Origin: Sambucus nigra
Taxonomy: Eukaryota > Streptophyta > Magnoliopsida > Dipsacales > Adoxaceae
Direction: 5' to 3'
Assembly: GCA_949130495.1 (NCBI GenBank)
Contig: OX422217.1
Location: 572,790,606-572,854,605 of the forward strand
Length of the DNA: 64,000 nt
Shown in pieces: positions 1 through 12,947 of the stretch (position 1 is its first letter; each line of letters begins with the position of its first letter). Under the pieces are notes generated by a model. It saw only the letters and a list, made by a program, of their open reading frames with translations, was not told the DNA's origin and made no database searches. A program made the position numbers and the translations under genes.

Positions 1-1606
1 TCTGTCGGTCTAGGACCTAGGTTGAACGAGCTGTTGAAATCAATATAAATCATTTCTAGGATAAAATTATAATCGTATAACAAATCACTAAACAACGGGA
101 AATACATAAACAAAATAATGTTATCGATACACACAAATCTATAGCTAATCCAAAATATTGTGACTCTCTCGTGTCACAAAAAACATACCACATTCACCTG
201 AGAATAAAACTCATAATTTTATCTTGTCAATCATCTTGGCTGCTTAAATGGTTTTCAGACATGGCACGCTTGCCCAAACAGAACTTGGAACTATCTTAAT
301 CATTGCCCCCACTAAGAACCATACTCTGATCCCTTTACTCGCTTCAAGAAAAATAAATGCATGAGGTCCTACTCTCTACATAAGATATCTCTCTATATAA
401 TCCATTTGTCTTCGACCACTCTGTCCATATTAGAGTTGTCCTTCTCTCTGACCTTGGTAGCCTCAAGACTGATGGCCACCCTCATTGTTCCCTTAGCTCC
501 GCTGGCCCAAAGGAACACACTACTGGCTTTACCAGTCTCAACTGAATCCCTCATCACTCGATAGGAATTCAGCTATCTAAATCGTTTAGATGGGTCCCCA
601 AATTGGGTCTCCCCACGGCAGCGTTTCACTAACACCGTTACATTCATTCTTACTTCCTGACTAAACCCTTCAACGCTTATATATCCCTTCACAAAGAAGC
701 ATTAATATCCTTGTTGATAAAGGCATGACATCGTCATCATCTGCTTCGACCTTCCATGCAGAAATTCCCTTTAAATGCTGGCAACTCATCTCACAAGTCT
801 ATTACCCATTTAAGAATTTTCTTCTCCATTCTACCTACTTCATTCGGTACAAAATTCACTTTCACAAATGGACCTCTGTCCGACCCTTTTTGTGATGAGT
901 TCAGAACATTGTTCACATCTCCTTCTGAACAAAATATGAAGGAACTTGCGGCCCAATCGTACCTAAGATCCTTGCATTGGCATTATATTTCACTTTTCAA
1001 ATGTGGGGGTCTACTCCCACCAATATAGCTTTACTCTTACGAGCCAAGGAAATTCACCCCAATTTTTTTTTCACTCCTGGGTATACCATACTCCGCCATA
1101 TGCCAAAGCCTTTGGGTATCTTATATCCTTTGGCTAACACGCACAATATCCGTATTCACAAACATTCCAACAGGTTGTCCTCTACAAAGACCCCTCTGAC
1201 TCTTTCCCATCTTAACCACACTGGGTGAGTCTAGTTTGGCATCACTTTATTCTATAGCGGTACTTGAGAATATATAATACACCTTAGAAATCTTTATAGC
1301 CCCATATTTTTTAGCAACAATAGGGGTGACCTCAACTACGGTCATTATCCATAAAAATCTTCAACTACAACTGAGCCCTGCCTCCTGCTGCCTCACAATG
1401 GGCCTCACTAGTTGTCGTCTGCATCATCAGCATACGAAGTGCACCCGAATGCAAATAAGATTCACTAATATATAAACATTATAGTAGGAGAATGAAATCT
1501 CACCATAGAAATCAACAATCCTAAACATAGGGCTCTATATAAAATAGAAGGCAACACTAAAAGCGTAATACGTCCGCACAGATTCCTTAGAAATCTAGAA
1601 CATGAT
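1..1606 (-). pseudogene. Tekay-type gypsy element, 5' internal region (leader and start of gag), truncated by window edge
   Basis: This stretch is the internal region next to the LTR at 1621-4748, read on the minus strand. Its reverse complement matches the start of the internal region of the plus-strand Tekay copy: the segment around 1510-1530 (containing GAGCCCTATGTTTAGGA) pairs with 30409-30425, and 400-640 pairs with 31290-31510 at the same distance from the LTR. In the other copy this position shows gag-like fragments. No open frame of useful length survives here, so it is a decayed leader and gag N-terminal region. The rest of the element lies left of the window. The lineage is inferred from the better preserved copy. 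Confidence 0.7.
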
Positions 1607-1618
1607 GCTTTAATACCA
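1607..1618 (-). other. Primer-binding site of the minus-strand Tekay element
   Basis: On the minus strand the sequence reads TGGTATTAAAGC directly inside the LTR, a two-mismatch version of TGGTATCAGAGC, which pairs with the 3' end of initiator tRNA-Met. The plus-strand copy at 30328 carries the identical 12 bases, which supports common descent. Confidence 0.75.
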
Positions 1619-1620
1619 CC

Positions 1621-3127
1621 TATAACACCCTGCCTAATAAAATACCGGGTGATCAGTCCTATATCAAATTAAACAGGAATCTCAAATGGTTTCATTCTCA
1701 GCATCACTGTCAAAAACAATATTAATTACTAATAACCTATTACGCCTGACGTCAAATTTTAAATTTTCTACTCTTTTTCAACTTAATACACAATTACAAT
1801 CATTCACATAGGAACAAAATTAACAAATGGAATAAATATATAAATAACAGATAGCTCTCGGTAAATATATATTACCACCAAATCGAATGTGCGTAAAATA
1901 AAATCGTTGAAAATAAAATAAATGACATCAATTGGGCAACATGCCCGATTATTACAACATTACCTTCTATCAAGATCACAAGAATAAAAGAGTCTAAAAT
2001 AATTTTTTGCCAACATCCATAGTTATGGTAGCACGTCTGACTCGAAGGAATAGTCATCCAGACGTCCTTGTGTTTGGACACCTAAAAAGTATACAAAAGG
2101 GAAGAAAAAGAAAAATAAATACGGGTTAGAGCCCGAATTTTGAAAATATTTTAGCAAGTGCTTAATTTACTTTAATATGTAAAATATGATACTCTTCATA
2201 TTTAAATTGGTGTCGCACTCACATGAGATACCCCCTCACATCTCATCTAATAGTGCACACCTAACGCATGTATTTTAAATCACCCTAGTTAGCTACCCCT
2301 CTTAACTAGCACCCCACCGAGCTCCTAAATCCCCATACACTATCTCATGTCCTGCGTATATAATGTTCTCAACATTCGCCCAAGCTTATACAATTATAAT
2401 CTCTCGCTAATCATATGACCATTTATAGTAAATAACCTTCACTAGTTATTAGCCCATTCTTATTTTAGGGTTATTATTTCATATATAATATTCTCATCTT
2501 TATATACTTTTCACATATTTTTATTTCGGATTTTATACTCCCGGATACACCAGAAATTTACTCACATTTCTTTCCTAGTTTTAGTCCATATATATATATA
2601 TTCATATTATACTATACACATCTAGTGTATATAACTACATTATTTATCTAATTGATGCGTATAGTATATATATATATATATGATATACTATACACATCAA
2701 GTATATTCATACTTATATATCACACATTATATAAGTATAAAAGCCATCCCTCAGAGCTATAACTCACTGGATGCAGTCTCATAATGCTATCATCTTCCAG
2801 GGCATACTCACACATCATTCCGGGTACCAGCGGTCGTACTCTCACACCGACTTGGCAAAAATCAAATCATAACATAAGGGTACCATCCATAGTTCCTCAC
2901 TGGGGAAAAGACGAATCATACCATGGACGTCTTACCCTTGAATCTCACACACGGTTAATATTGGACGATAATGGCCTGGGACTATATGAACCTAATCCTC
3001 AAACCAGGGCCTCAACCACATCGCGCAACTTCCCATGATAACAATAGAGGGGTATGCTTCATATAAATATACCATTCACACACAGATATATTTAAAATCA
3101 CATCATATATATATTGTCTCTATACCC

Positions 3128-3161
<34 letters not shown>

Positions 3162-4748
3162 CACCATATCCGGCTATAAATGCCTATCTCTCATGGCATT
3201 AGCCTGTAATCCAAATATACCAATTCATATTAATCAATAAGTATACAGATAACTTATTTTAATGCCATAAGTATTCACTCACTTATGATAAAATTCTCAT
3301 ATTTCTTATTTCCGAATAGTAGCGTTTCTCGTCTAGCTAGTATTCTTATATCATCCTATTCGCACCTTAGGATATTACTCATATATATTTTTATTCGGCA
3401 TATGTACATTATACTCTTATATATAACCGGCATATATATTCTACGCGCATAAATATATATGAACGAACCTGCCAAATAATTCCTCGAATGTCTCTCATCC
3501 CAGACATTCCTAAATTTAAATCTCGGATCTTTCCCATTAATCCGAGACATACACAATCCCCCATTTACTCTTTTAGAGGTCCTCGCACTCTATTTAGGAT
3601 CCCCTAACGTTTGTCTCCAAAAGGAATTCGTCTCCAATCCTTTTTAGGCCAAGAAAAACCTTTTTATTTTTTTGTCAAAGCCGAATCGATCCGGTCCAAA
3701 ATAAAATGAACCGGTCCGGTGCCCCCATAAATGAACAGATTCGGTACTCCAAAAATGAATCAATTCGATCATAAATTAACCGATCTGGTAACCCCCAAAA
3801 CGAATCGGTCCGATCCCTACAGTTTTGAAAGTTCATCTTCTCCAACACTAAAAATTCATTCTAAAACTCCTCCAACTCAAAATTTATGGTTTCTAACATC
3901 ACCCAACATCAATATATATATCTACACACTATGATTTACCCAACACACCAATTAATCTATGGGATTCCTCGATTTATTCAATAATTATGCCCTAATTCTT
4001 ATTAAACCCGCCATTTCCATTTCTTCCAATTTTCTCACCAAATATTTTACCATTAACTGGATTCAAACTTAGATTTCCTATAGAATTATTATCTCAACAA
4101 AATCATATGAAATCATTCCCAAAAATCCCATTTTTGATTCAAGAATCCCAACCCAAAATTCATAATTTTCTCACCAATTATGATATGAACATTAAACACA
4201 CTTAATAATTTAAAGCAAGTTAAATAGTTGTCTGGTTGGATCAATCCGACGATCTCGTGCCGGAATCAGGCAGAGCTTGGCCAAAAATCTTCTCTTCTTC
4301 TCCCTTTCTTCCTTCCTTTCTCTTCTTCCTTTTTTATTTCTTTTATTTCTCTTTCTCTTTCTCTCTTTGTCTTGTGGCTTATAAGAGAGAGATGAGGGTT
4401 TATCCCTTATTAAACCCAAAATTGACTCGTATACACAAATATGATTTCCTACTGATCCAAAAAGTCGCCAAAACCCAAACACTACCCCCGAGTACTCTAT
4501 TCTAACTATCCCATCCCTTCCGAGATCAACCGGGCACTCGCAATATCCATTTGAGTCACTTATAAAAAATTCACATCTTAACCCAACACATCTCCACGTG
4601 TTTTTCGCATAAAATAATATCACGTGTCACTTTTATTCACCCACGACATGAAATATAATTAGTCCGTCTCATTTACTTTAAATTCTCCGATTGTTAAATT
4701 TTGCACAATCGTGTAATTTATTTATCCATAAAAGTACGGGGTATTACA
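1621..4748 (-). repeat. 5' LTR of a minus-strand Tekay-type element (about 3.1 kb)
   Basis: The outer end reads TGTAATACCCCGTAC on the minus strand (4748 leftwards), the same start as the LTRs at 11818 and 49398. The inner end next to the primer-binding site reads TATAACACC on the plus strand where the other copies have the complement of GTGTCACA, so the terminal CA is mutated. The length of 3128 bp is close to the 3047-bp intact LTR at 49398-52444. It contains a GT/AT microsatellite at 3128-3161 and several AT-rich inverted stretches. Open frames inside it (for example the CT-rich stretch at 4236-4505) have no protein-like character. Confidence 0.85.
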
Positions 4749-6646
4749 TTAATATTGACAACATAGAAACTATTTTATTTGTAAAAGGGAAAAGTTTAAG
4801 CAGGAAACCAATAAAATTAGGGAGTAAAATTGTGTGAAGTTTTGCCAACATTATTGGATGTTTCCAAAAGTCATTAGCCCCTGTTGTGAAAATAGGTATA
4901 ACTTTTATCGACAAGACTTGTATGTTGCTAGACATATTTTAATCTTTTTGTATATTTATAATAAGCTTAATGTTTTAAATAAATTAATTAAATCTCCATG
5001 TGTCATTTTCTCTCGTATTACTTCATAAGGAAATAAACATATATCTTTCATCCATGAATGTCGGCGCGTCTCACTCTATCACTTTTCGATCAGAAACTCT
5101 TCGATTGTGAACAATTTCTTTCCATATATACTATCTAAACTCATGATATCCTTTCTCTATTTGTTTTGAACAAGGTCATCATGTACATTTTTCTTATGTT
5201 TTTATATGGGGTTCATAATTAAAGGTCTATGATATTTGTGATTTAAAGGGTGGATGATTCAAAGGGTTCTGCTATGATTATGTGGTTGAAATATGGAGTA
5301 CTTAAAGGGGTTCCAACATTGGGTTCTATCTGAATCTTTTGAGGTTTCTATTTGGATTTCGATTAGGGTTTCTATTTGGGTCGATTTGAGTGTTATTTGG
5401 TGTTGGTGGAGTTTGAGCTTTTAGAAACTAATTATAATGTGCTGTGTTTAATTTCTCTACAACTATGACCTATTGTATCCATTATGTGACTCTTTTCAAT
5501 TCCTTACTGTGACTAAAATTTGATGGCTCACCAAATCTCTTATTACTACTTTCCCGAATGCATTTAGTTTAATCATATTTAGAATTTAGTGGAGCCTTAC
5601 TTCTTAAATATTACACACCTATTTATCTAAAATTTTGTATTATTTTTTGTTCCTACGATTGTATGGGAAAATATTTTGGAGAAATGCATGAATCAATCAT
5701 TTTTTATATTTTCTATTTATTTATGGCAAGAAAATAAGATTATTCACTATGGTAAAATTTTGACTTTATTAGATATTTGGTTTTACTGCATTTATATATG
5801 TATATTTTTTTCATTGTATGGTTTTCTTTATCATAGTTGGGGACTTCGTTAAATGTTAAATTCCTAAGAATATGGACCAATTTATCAAATGAGCCTTCTA
5901 ATGTTGATTATGATGCAATTTGTGTTTTAATATCCAATTTTTTGATGATGTTAATAAGATTGGGTATAATGCACTACTAATGTGCTTGAAAGCTTTAATG
6001 GAACCAATAATGATATGTAAAGTAAATATACAACATGTAGAGAATTTTACATAGTTATTTACTTTTTCCTTTGATTACCACATATTGCATTTTAATAGAT
6101 GATGAAAAAAGGAAATGATTTAAAAGTATAAGATAGAGACTTGTTTTTTTAAACTCCATCGATCGTTGATTGCAATTATTTGTTTAAGGTGCAGCAATGT
6201 GGAGATTCAAATAAGATGTGAAGTTCATATAATCTTTAGGATAATTTTTTGTAATTTTGTAAATTTTATTACATAAAAACCTTGCAAATGGGCGGCGTTA
6301 ACTTTTGGTTAGGTATTTGGTCACAATATTGCAAATGAGTGTACAAAAATTGGTGATTTTTTTCTTTTAGCATAGCAATACAAATGTATGTTCTTTAGTT
6401 TTTGTTATGATGATGATGATGTTAAGAATATGAGGTTAGTTGTGTAGAAAATACGCTTACAGTTACATAGTTATGGTTAATACTAATGTATACTATACCA
6501 GGTCCCATAAATGGTCGTTTCTCGAAGTTGAACAGGAACTCACAATGGAGAATATTGTGTGGGTGCATTAGACTAAAGCCATGATAGTCTTCACTAGAGG
6601 TATAATTTCAATCGTGCCATCGAGATGGATTATTCATTACAATATA
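4749..6646. other. AT-rich stretch without recognisable gene
   Basis: I see no coding region, tRNA or LTR terminus here. The sequence is AT-rich with short open frames only. No target-site duplication partner for the LTR ending at 4748 can be checked because the other end of that element is outside the window. Confidence 0.5.
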
Positions 6647-6772
<126 letters not shown>

Positions 6773-7019
6773 GAGATTTTCTAATTATATATGAATTTTG
6801 TCATATTTAATAGTTATTTTACTTCTAAATATGTATGTAATGGATTGTTATGAAAAATATTTGTATCAACATTATCTGCCCCTAGGGTATATTGTATATA
6901 TTTTTAATATTTTCTAAGAAGAAATATCTATAATATGTATTAATGGATTCTTATTATATGTTGGGTTATTGCGAACATTTTAGATTTAGTATGGGGGACG
7001 GTTGGACTTGTTCTAAGAA

Positions 7020-8440
7020 ATTGTAGGATTGTAGTTCATTAAAAATTTAAAGTTAACTAAAAATAATAGGTTCTAAAACATTAAATAGTACCTAAATGGA
7101 AAAAATGGAGGCAAAAACACCTCGTAGTGGGCTAGAGTAAATTGTAGGAATCGAACATATCTTCATCTTATTCTTGATAAAAAAAATTAAAACAATTGCA
7201 TGCTTCAGGTTCTTAGTTGTTACAGCGCAAAAATTTAAACTAACAACCAAATGGATTAGATAATGACAAAAATGCCTTGCACGAAAAAACTTGTAGGAAC
7301 TGAACGTTTTTTCAATGGACTCTTGGGGTGGGAATTTGATGAAAAGTTGTAGGTTTTAAGTTTGAAAACTAGGTGTTAAAGGTTAAAAATGTAAAGTACC
7401 AATCAAATGGTCCGAGAAGAGGCACAATTGCCTTGCACGAGACCAAAAAAACATGTAGACAATGATAGAGGAGTCTTATTTTCGAATGTTGGTCATTATA
7501 GAAAAAACATAAAATAAAAATTAAACCATGATAAAGAGGTAAAAACAACTCGCCCAGAACCAAATTAGCATTTAGAACATTAAACATACTCACCGGACTC
7601 TTGGGTTGGGAGTTTGACAAATATCTCCCAAATTAATGTTGAAACCTAAGTATTAAATAGATAAAACTAAAATTAACAAGAAATGGCCCCAAAAGTGGCA
7701 CACGTTCCTTACAAGGGACCAAAGTAACTTGTAGGAACTACATGTGTCCTAAATACACTCCTGAGTTGGAGTTTGATAAAGATTGCAAGTTAGAGGTTTT
7801 AAAGTGAGCCATTAAAGGGAGAAAACATAAAATAGTATTAAAATGGACAAGAGAGATGCATAAACACGTCACACTAAAGTAGACTAACTTTTAGGAACTG
7901 AAGTTGTTCTCATTAGACTTTTGGTCCAGAGTTTGACAAAAATTTACAAGTTTTAGGTTTGGAACTTAGGTGTTAAAATCACGAAATGTAAAATAATAAC
8001 CAAATGGATCAAAAAATGGCACAAATGCCTCAAACAGTACAAAAACAAACTTATAGGAACAAAACACTTTCCCACTAGATCCTTGGGCTTTAAATCCATA
8101 AAAAGTTGTTGGTTTTAGGTTTGAAAATGAGGTGTTAGGGAAAAAACATAAAGTAACAACCAAATGGACCTAAAAGAGAGACAAACGCCTCACACGGGAC
8201 CAAAAAATTTATAGGCCACTATACTGAAGTCTTATATTCAAATGTGGGCCATTATAGGGAAAAACTGTTTAATAATAGTTAATCGTTGAGAAAGAGGCAC
8301 AAATAACTCGCACGAGTCCAAAGTACCATTTAGGAAAATTATGGATACTCGTCGTACTCTCTAGTTATGAGTTTAACTAAAGTGTCCCCAAAAGAGGCAC
8401 ACATGCTTTGCACGGGAACAAAGTAACTTGTAAAAATTGA
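7020..8440. repeat. Degenerate tandem array, period roughly 130-160 bp
   Basis: A module of the form 'aaccaaatgg ... gaggcacaaatgcct(t/c)gcacg ... gggaccaaa..aacttgtaggaact' recurs at about 7248, 7403, 7537, 7678, 7836, 7996, 8157, 8290 and 8390. Between these the phrases 'actcttggg..ggagtttgac' and 'gtaggtttta..ttgaaaactaggtgttaaa' also recur. The copies are strongly diverged and partly truncated, so this is an old satellite-like or retroelement-derived array. No coding capacity is evident. Confidence 0.75.
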
Positions 8441-10419
8441 CGTTATCTCTTTTTAATAGTGGCTAAAATTTCAAACATCTTTTGGAGTTTTGCTCAAAAC
8501 TATTTTGTTAAATTTTATAAGCAAAACTGGACATTTCTTTGTTAGGCTTTGGAGTGACTTGTTCGCTTCATTTTTGTCAAAACAAAGTCTTTTCCAAACT
8601 TGGTCCAACTGAAAAATGCATGTATTTTTTTGCAACTTGCTTCACCTCAAGTTCTCTACAATGAAGCATAGCTTCCTTGTAGCGAACTTCCAGCAAACTG
8701 ACTGGTACTTTTTTACATATTTCACTCTTTGAAATATCTTTCAAAATATCTCATTAGAAAGTGTGTCGAGGTAAAATCTTTGGTTTATCATCCATGTAAT
8801 TAACCCTTGGATATTTGTGTGTTTGACACATGAGCTATAATCCACCCTAAGTGTCCTCTACTTGGCTATATAATGCATGTTCCAACTTGAAGAAAGATAT
8901 AAAAAAAAAAAAAAAAATCAGTTTGAAATTCATACTTAATAACGTTTGAGGGCACATTTCCACTCTTCCTCTTTGTGTTCTTCAATTTTTTTACTTTTGA
9001 ATTTTACCATTATTGAAAATTCTAGAAAAAATTAATAACTAAACCTTATTGAACAAATATTTTTACAAAACCTTTGTTCCCGAGTTTAAGTTTTCTCCTA
9101 AAAATCTTAAAAAAACGTTTGTGAGATTTAAAGCTCCATACACTTCACTACATCCATTTCAACCTTCCTCGCATATCCTAAGTGTAGTTTTGTGCTTGCG
9201 TGAGGTTCAAACACTTGGAAAAAAAGTATTTTTCAAATTGAAATAAGTTTTTATCAGGGAAAGTATTTGAAGAAATTCTTTGCGACCAAAACTCGTGGTG
9301 ACTGTGTATCATGCTCCAACAGTTGGCAACATTTATGGAATAGTGTGAAAGAGTGGATAGTCAGTAAATTCGTCGTGTGATTGTAAAAGAAATCTATTTT
9401 TATATCTCTATCGTAGTACATTTGGCATTCATATCGGCTCGAGATTTTTTCTCGTTGTGGATTTTTCCTCCTACATCCAGTGTTGTGTGATTGTTTTATT
9501 TTTTCACATTTTTAGAATCATTTGTCTTAATTAAGAAAATAAAATTTAAGGATTCTAAACTTGATAAAACTTTTATGATATACCCCTTTAAGGATATGCT
9601 CTTTATTTTTTATCGATATTAAAGTTTGAAAACAATTGAAATTGGTGTATCTTTGTTGGTCATCTACATAAAGTGCATCCATTAATAAGGTTAAATCTCA
9701 CATTATATAGTCAGATTTATCAATATCATGATCTTCTTCATATGGGTTCAAGTAATTATGAACTTAATAAATAATAGCATATTTGAATCATAATTTCTCA
9801 ACCTAATAATGTGAATCGTTGTTTTATATCATTTCTATAACGAATTAAAACAAGGCATTAAACATGAGTAAATCTAGTTTTTTGAAGATTCGTCGTAAGA
9901 TTCAACCTTAAGATGTCATTAAACTAAATTAGATCATATTAGCAATTGAACATTAACAAGTAACAATTAATACGAGTAAAGCAAATTATTCATTGAAATC
10001 TGTAGGTTGAATCTCTAGTTGATTTTTGGACAATTGATAATTAAGTTAGAATAATATCCCACTAATATTCCATTATCCAAGCTCCGGGTGTGATATACAA
10101 CTTCTCAAATTTTTAAGTAAAATTTTAATAGAATGATTATAACATGTAAAATATCTTTCACTTGCCTTAAAATCGCTTGGACAAAATTTTATTATTAATT
10201 GGATTATGTAAATAGATAATTGAATAACACCACACATTATTTTTACAAAACTTTATGCAGTTTACTATTTATATAAATGACAACTTTACAAAGTTTTCTT
10301 CACAATAAATTAAAAACACTCAACTTTATAAAAATAGTCCAAACTCACAACATCGTTTCCCTAACTAAATCAACGTAAAAAATAAGAAAAACAAAAGCTC
10401 TATGTTGGTGTCGTGAGTT
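8441..10419. other. AT-rich stretch without recognisable gene; possible old LTR fragment near 9280-9500
   Basis: No protein-coding similarity is visible on either strand. The segment at about 9430-9475 (CGAGATTTTTTCTCGTTGTGG, then TTTTTCCTCC) resembles the R-U5 end of plant copia LTRs, where a 'gtgggttttccacg' phrase is common. No matching partner LTR or primer-binding site follows, so this stays a weak suggestion. Confidence 0.3.
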
Positions 10420-11817
10420 GCCATCACTTTAACATTGTAGACACCTCACTCGAATACACAAAATCTACTTATTTGTCCTAGTGTGACCAAAGAATTGAAC
10501 TTTCCTCAACCATAATACACACTTCTCGAACTTGGCTTAAAGGTGGTGGTCTCATAAGGTATGTAAGACAACCCTCGGGTGATGTGATTGCTCATCTATC
10601 ATACGAGAATATATCAAAATGTCATCACTGAACACGATAATAAACTGATCCAAGAACTTCCTAAAAACCTGACTCATTAAATCCATGAACACTAATGGAG
10701 CATTATTATGCCGAACAACACAACCATCAACTTATATAAGACCCATAATGAGTCGAAAATGCTATCTTTAATACATCCTGCTCCCAAACACTCTCAAATT
10801 ATTCTTTAAGAAGTACTAATCGCCTCTCAAAAGGTTGAATAAATCGTCAATACTGGGTGATGGATACTTGTTATGTATGGTGGCCTTGTTTAACTCCCTA
10901 TAATTCACTCACAACCTTAAGATTTATCCTTTTTCTTTATGAATAATTTCAAATCTCCACATTGTCACGTACTCCTATGAATGAACATTTTTCAAAAAAA
11001 TACAGGATCTGCTCTCGGGCTATTGACATAATTTCTAGCGCTAGAGCAATAATAAAATATATCTCTCTACTCAGTGGTAACCCAAGGATCTCCTCTAAAG
11101 GTTCCACGAAACTCACGAATAACTAGAATGGTGTCTAATGACACCCTTACTTCCTTTGAATATCTTTGCACAATATAATAAAGATGCGTACTTGACCCTC
11201 CGTCTAGTCATGGCATCGCAATCAAATACATCTCCTACCCTGACAAAGTAGTCCCCACTAGCATGATACAGGAACAACCAATCAATCCCCCAAAGAACAT
11301 CGTAAGTACATATCCAAAAGCAAAAGGTTGTCCATAAAGCATAGTTGCTCAATATTTTCGCCGATATAATGACATATATTATGTATAGGCATAACCCGTC
11401 CCAACAATGAATATATGTGAAATAAAATATTAGACGCTAAGTCTACCATCCCTATTGACTGAACGAAGGTTATATTAACAAATGAATGTGAAGCATCCAT
11501 ATAAAATAAAAACACGTCATAAGCGCATATGGATAAAAAAATGTACCTTTGACTACTTGTATTGGTGCTTATGCCTCCCTTAGATCGATGTGAAACACAT
11601 GAACATACTCTAGCTATGGATGACCCTAAATTTTAGTCGGTGGAGGTGTTAGTAAGGTAGGAACTACCACAACTCTTAGGGTTGATAGGTTTTGATATTG
11701 GCCCTACGGTGTCTATAACCCCATTGTCCTCATAGTCCTTAGGCACCCCGATTACTATAGGGAAACCTCTTAGCTATGTGTCCCACCTCACCATAAGTGA
11801 AGCAAATTCCTAGAAAC
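10420..11817 (-). pseudogene. Decayed Ty3/gypsy chromovirus gag-pol fragment (CCHC, protease, RT)
   Basis: Reading leftwards on the minus strand, the order is correct for gag-pol. A zinc-knuckle-like stretch CFTYGEVGHIAKRFP lies near 11700-11790. A protease-like stretch with DASHSFV (normally DSGASHSFV) lies at about 11280-11500. RT motifs follow: a [13 protein letters not shown] stretch near 10890, a [17 protein letters not shown] stretch near 10850, then SDDILIYS near 10600 and a KCVLWLRKVQFFGH-like stretch near 10450. Each piece needs frame changes or contains stops, so nothing is functional. The gag end is cut exactly where the plus-strand Tekay LTR begins at 11818, so this older element was probably the target of that insertion, but its continuation is not seen to the right of 52444. 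Confidence 0.8.
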
Positions 11818-12947
11818 TGTAATACCCCGTAGTTTTATATTTATATTTAATTGGATTGAATATTTAAATTATGCGGGTGACACATTATATTTAATTGGAC
11901 TGAATGTTTATATTATGGTGGTGACACAAAATTTAATTAAGCCAAGAAATAATGAGAAAGAAATTAAATATTAATTTAAAGTGAATGAATTAATATTTAT
12001 GTGATTATTTACTTACTAATGTGCTACAATTAATAAAATGAAATTAAGTCGTAAGTGGGTAAACGCGATAGAATTTAATATTATCCCAATCAGGACACGC
12101 GTGATTAAATTAAAATATGTTGAGATGAGAAAATATTGTTAAGTGACTCGGGTGACAATTTCGAGTACACGGTTGATCCGGAATGGTTCAAAATAGTCAA
12201 AATTGAGTACCCATAGGTTGTGTTCGAGCCTCGGGAGCTTTTTAAATTAATCGGGACTTATTTAGGTGACTTTTGGGATCCTTAAAGGTATATGAAGAGT
12301 CAAAATGGGATTTGGACTTACATAACGAAGGGTTTGGGTGAAAGGAAAAGTCACACAATTCCAAAGGTTTAGGTGAGTTATACCAAGTGTTAGGGAGAAA
12401 GTGGAGGGAATTAGAGAGAAAATCCAAGAATTCAAGTGAGAAAGTGAAGAACAACTCAAGAACACTATGAGATTGACAATTTGGGAAGGGGATTCTAAGA
12501 GGATTATCATCACCTTTATCAAATCCAGACGCTACAAGTTGTAAAAGCAAGTGATTATCTTGCTAATTAATTATGCTTTAATTTTTTGACATATTAAAGT
12601 TGGGAAAATGATTTTTGGGATGGGATTCACATGTTAAATTTTATGATTTTGGGGAATGGTTATGCAAATGGATTTTGACATACAATGATGAACTTTATGG
12701 ATGAATTTTTAATCATGAAACTATGGGATTATGAGTTCTCATATAATGGAATTTATATAGGGAAAACGTGTGATTGGAAGTGTGTAACAGCATGTAAAGA
12801 TGATATTTATCCCCATGAAAGTTACATGTTTATATGACAATTATGTGTAGTGATGAGTCCCATTGATATAAAAATTTATCAAACATACTTGATATTGAAA
12901 TAACTCAAGTTTGTGATCATGTTTGAGGTTGATTTTGTGAAATTCGG
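11818..12947 (+). repeat. Tekay 5' LTR, part 1 of 3
   Basis: This segment aligns with 49398-50533 of the intact 3' LTR. In about 135 bases at the start I count roughly 14 differences, about 10%, so the element is old. The part ends with TTCGG (12943-12947), the left copy of the target-site duplication made by the Tat insertion. Confidence 0.9.

Noticed and set aside
2650..2710. AT-rich inverted repeat as a separate MITE
   Set aside because: It lies inside the Tekay LTR and corresponds to similar AT-rich stretches in the other LTR copies, so it is not an independent insertion.
4210..4623. Overlapping frames rich in Lys/Arg/Glu or Ser/Phe
   Set aside because: They come from a CT-rich low-complexity tract inside the Tekay LTR, on both strands.
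5300..6400. A possible decayed host gene
   Set aside because: Some stretches have less extreme AT content, but no frame, splice pattern or motif could be followed, so I do not call it.
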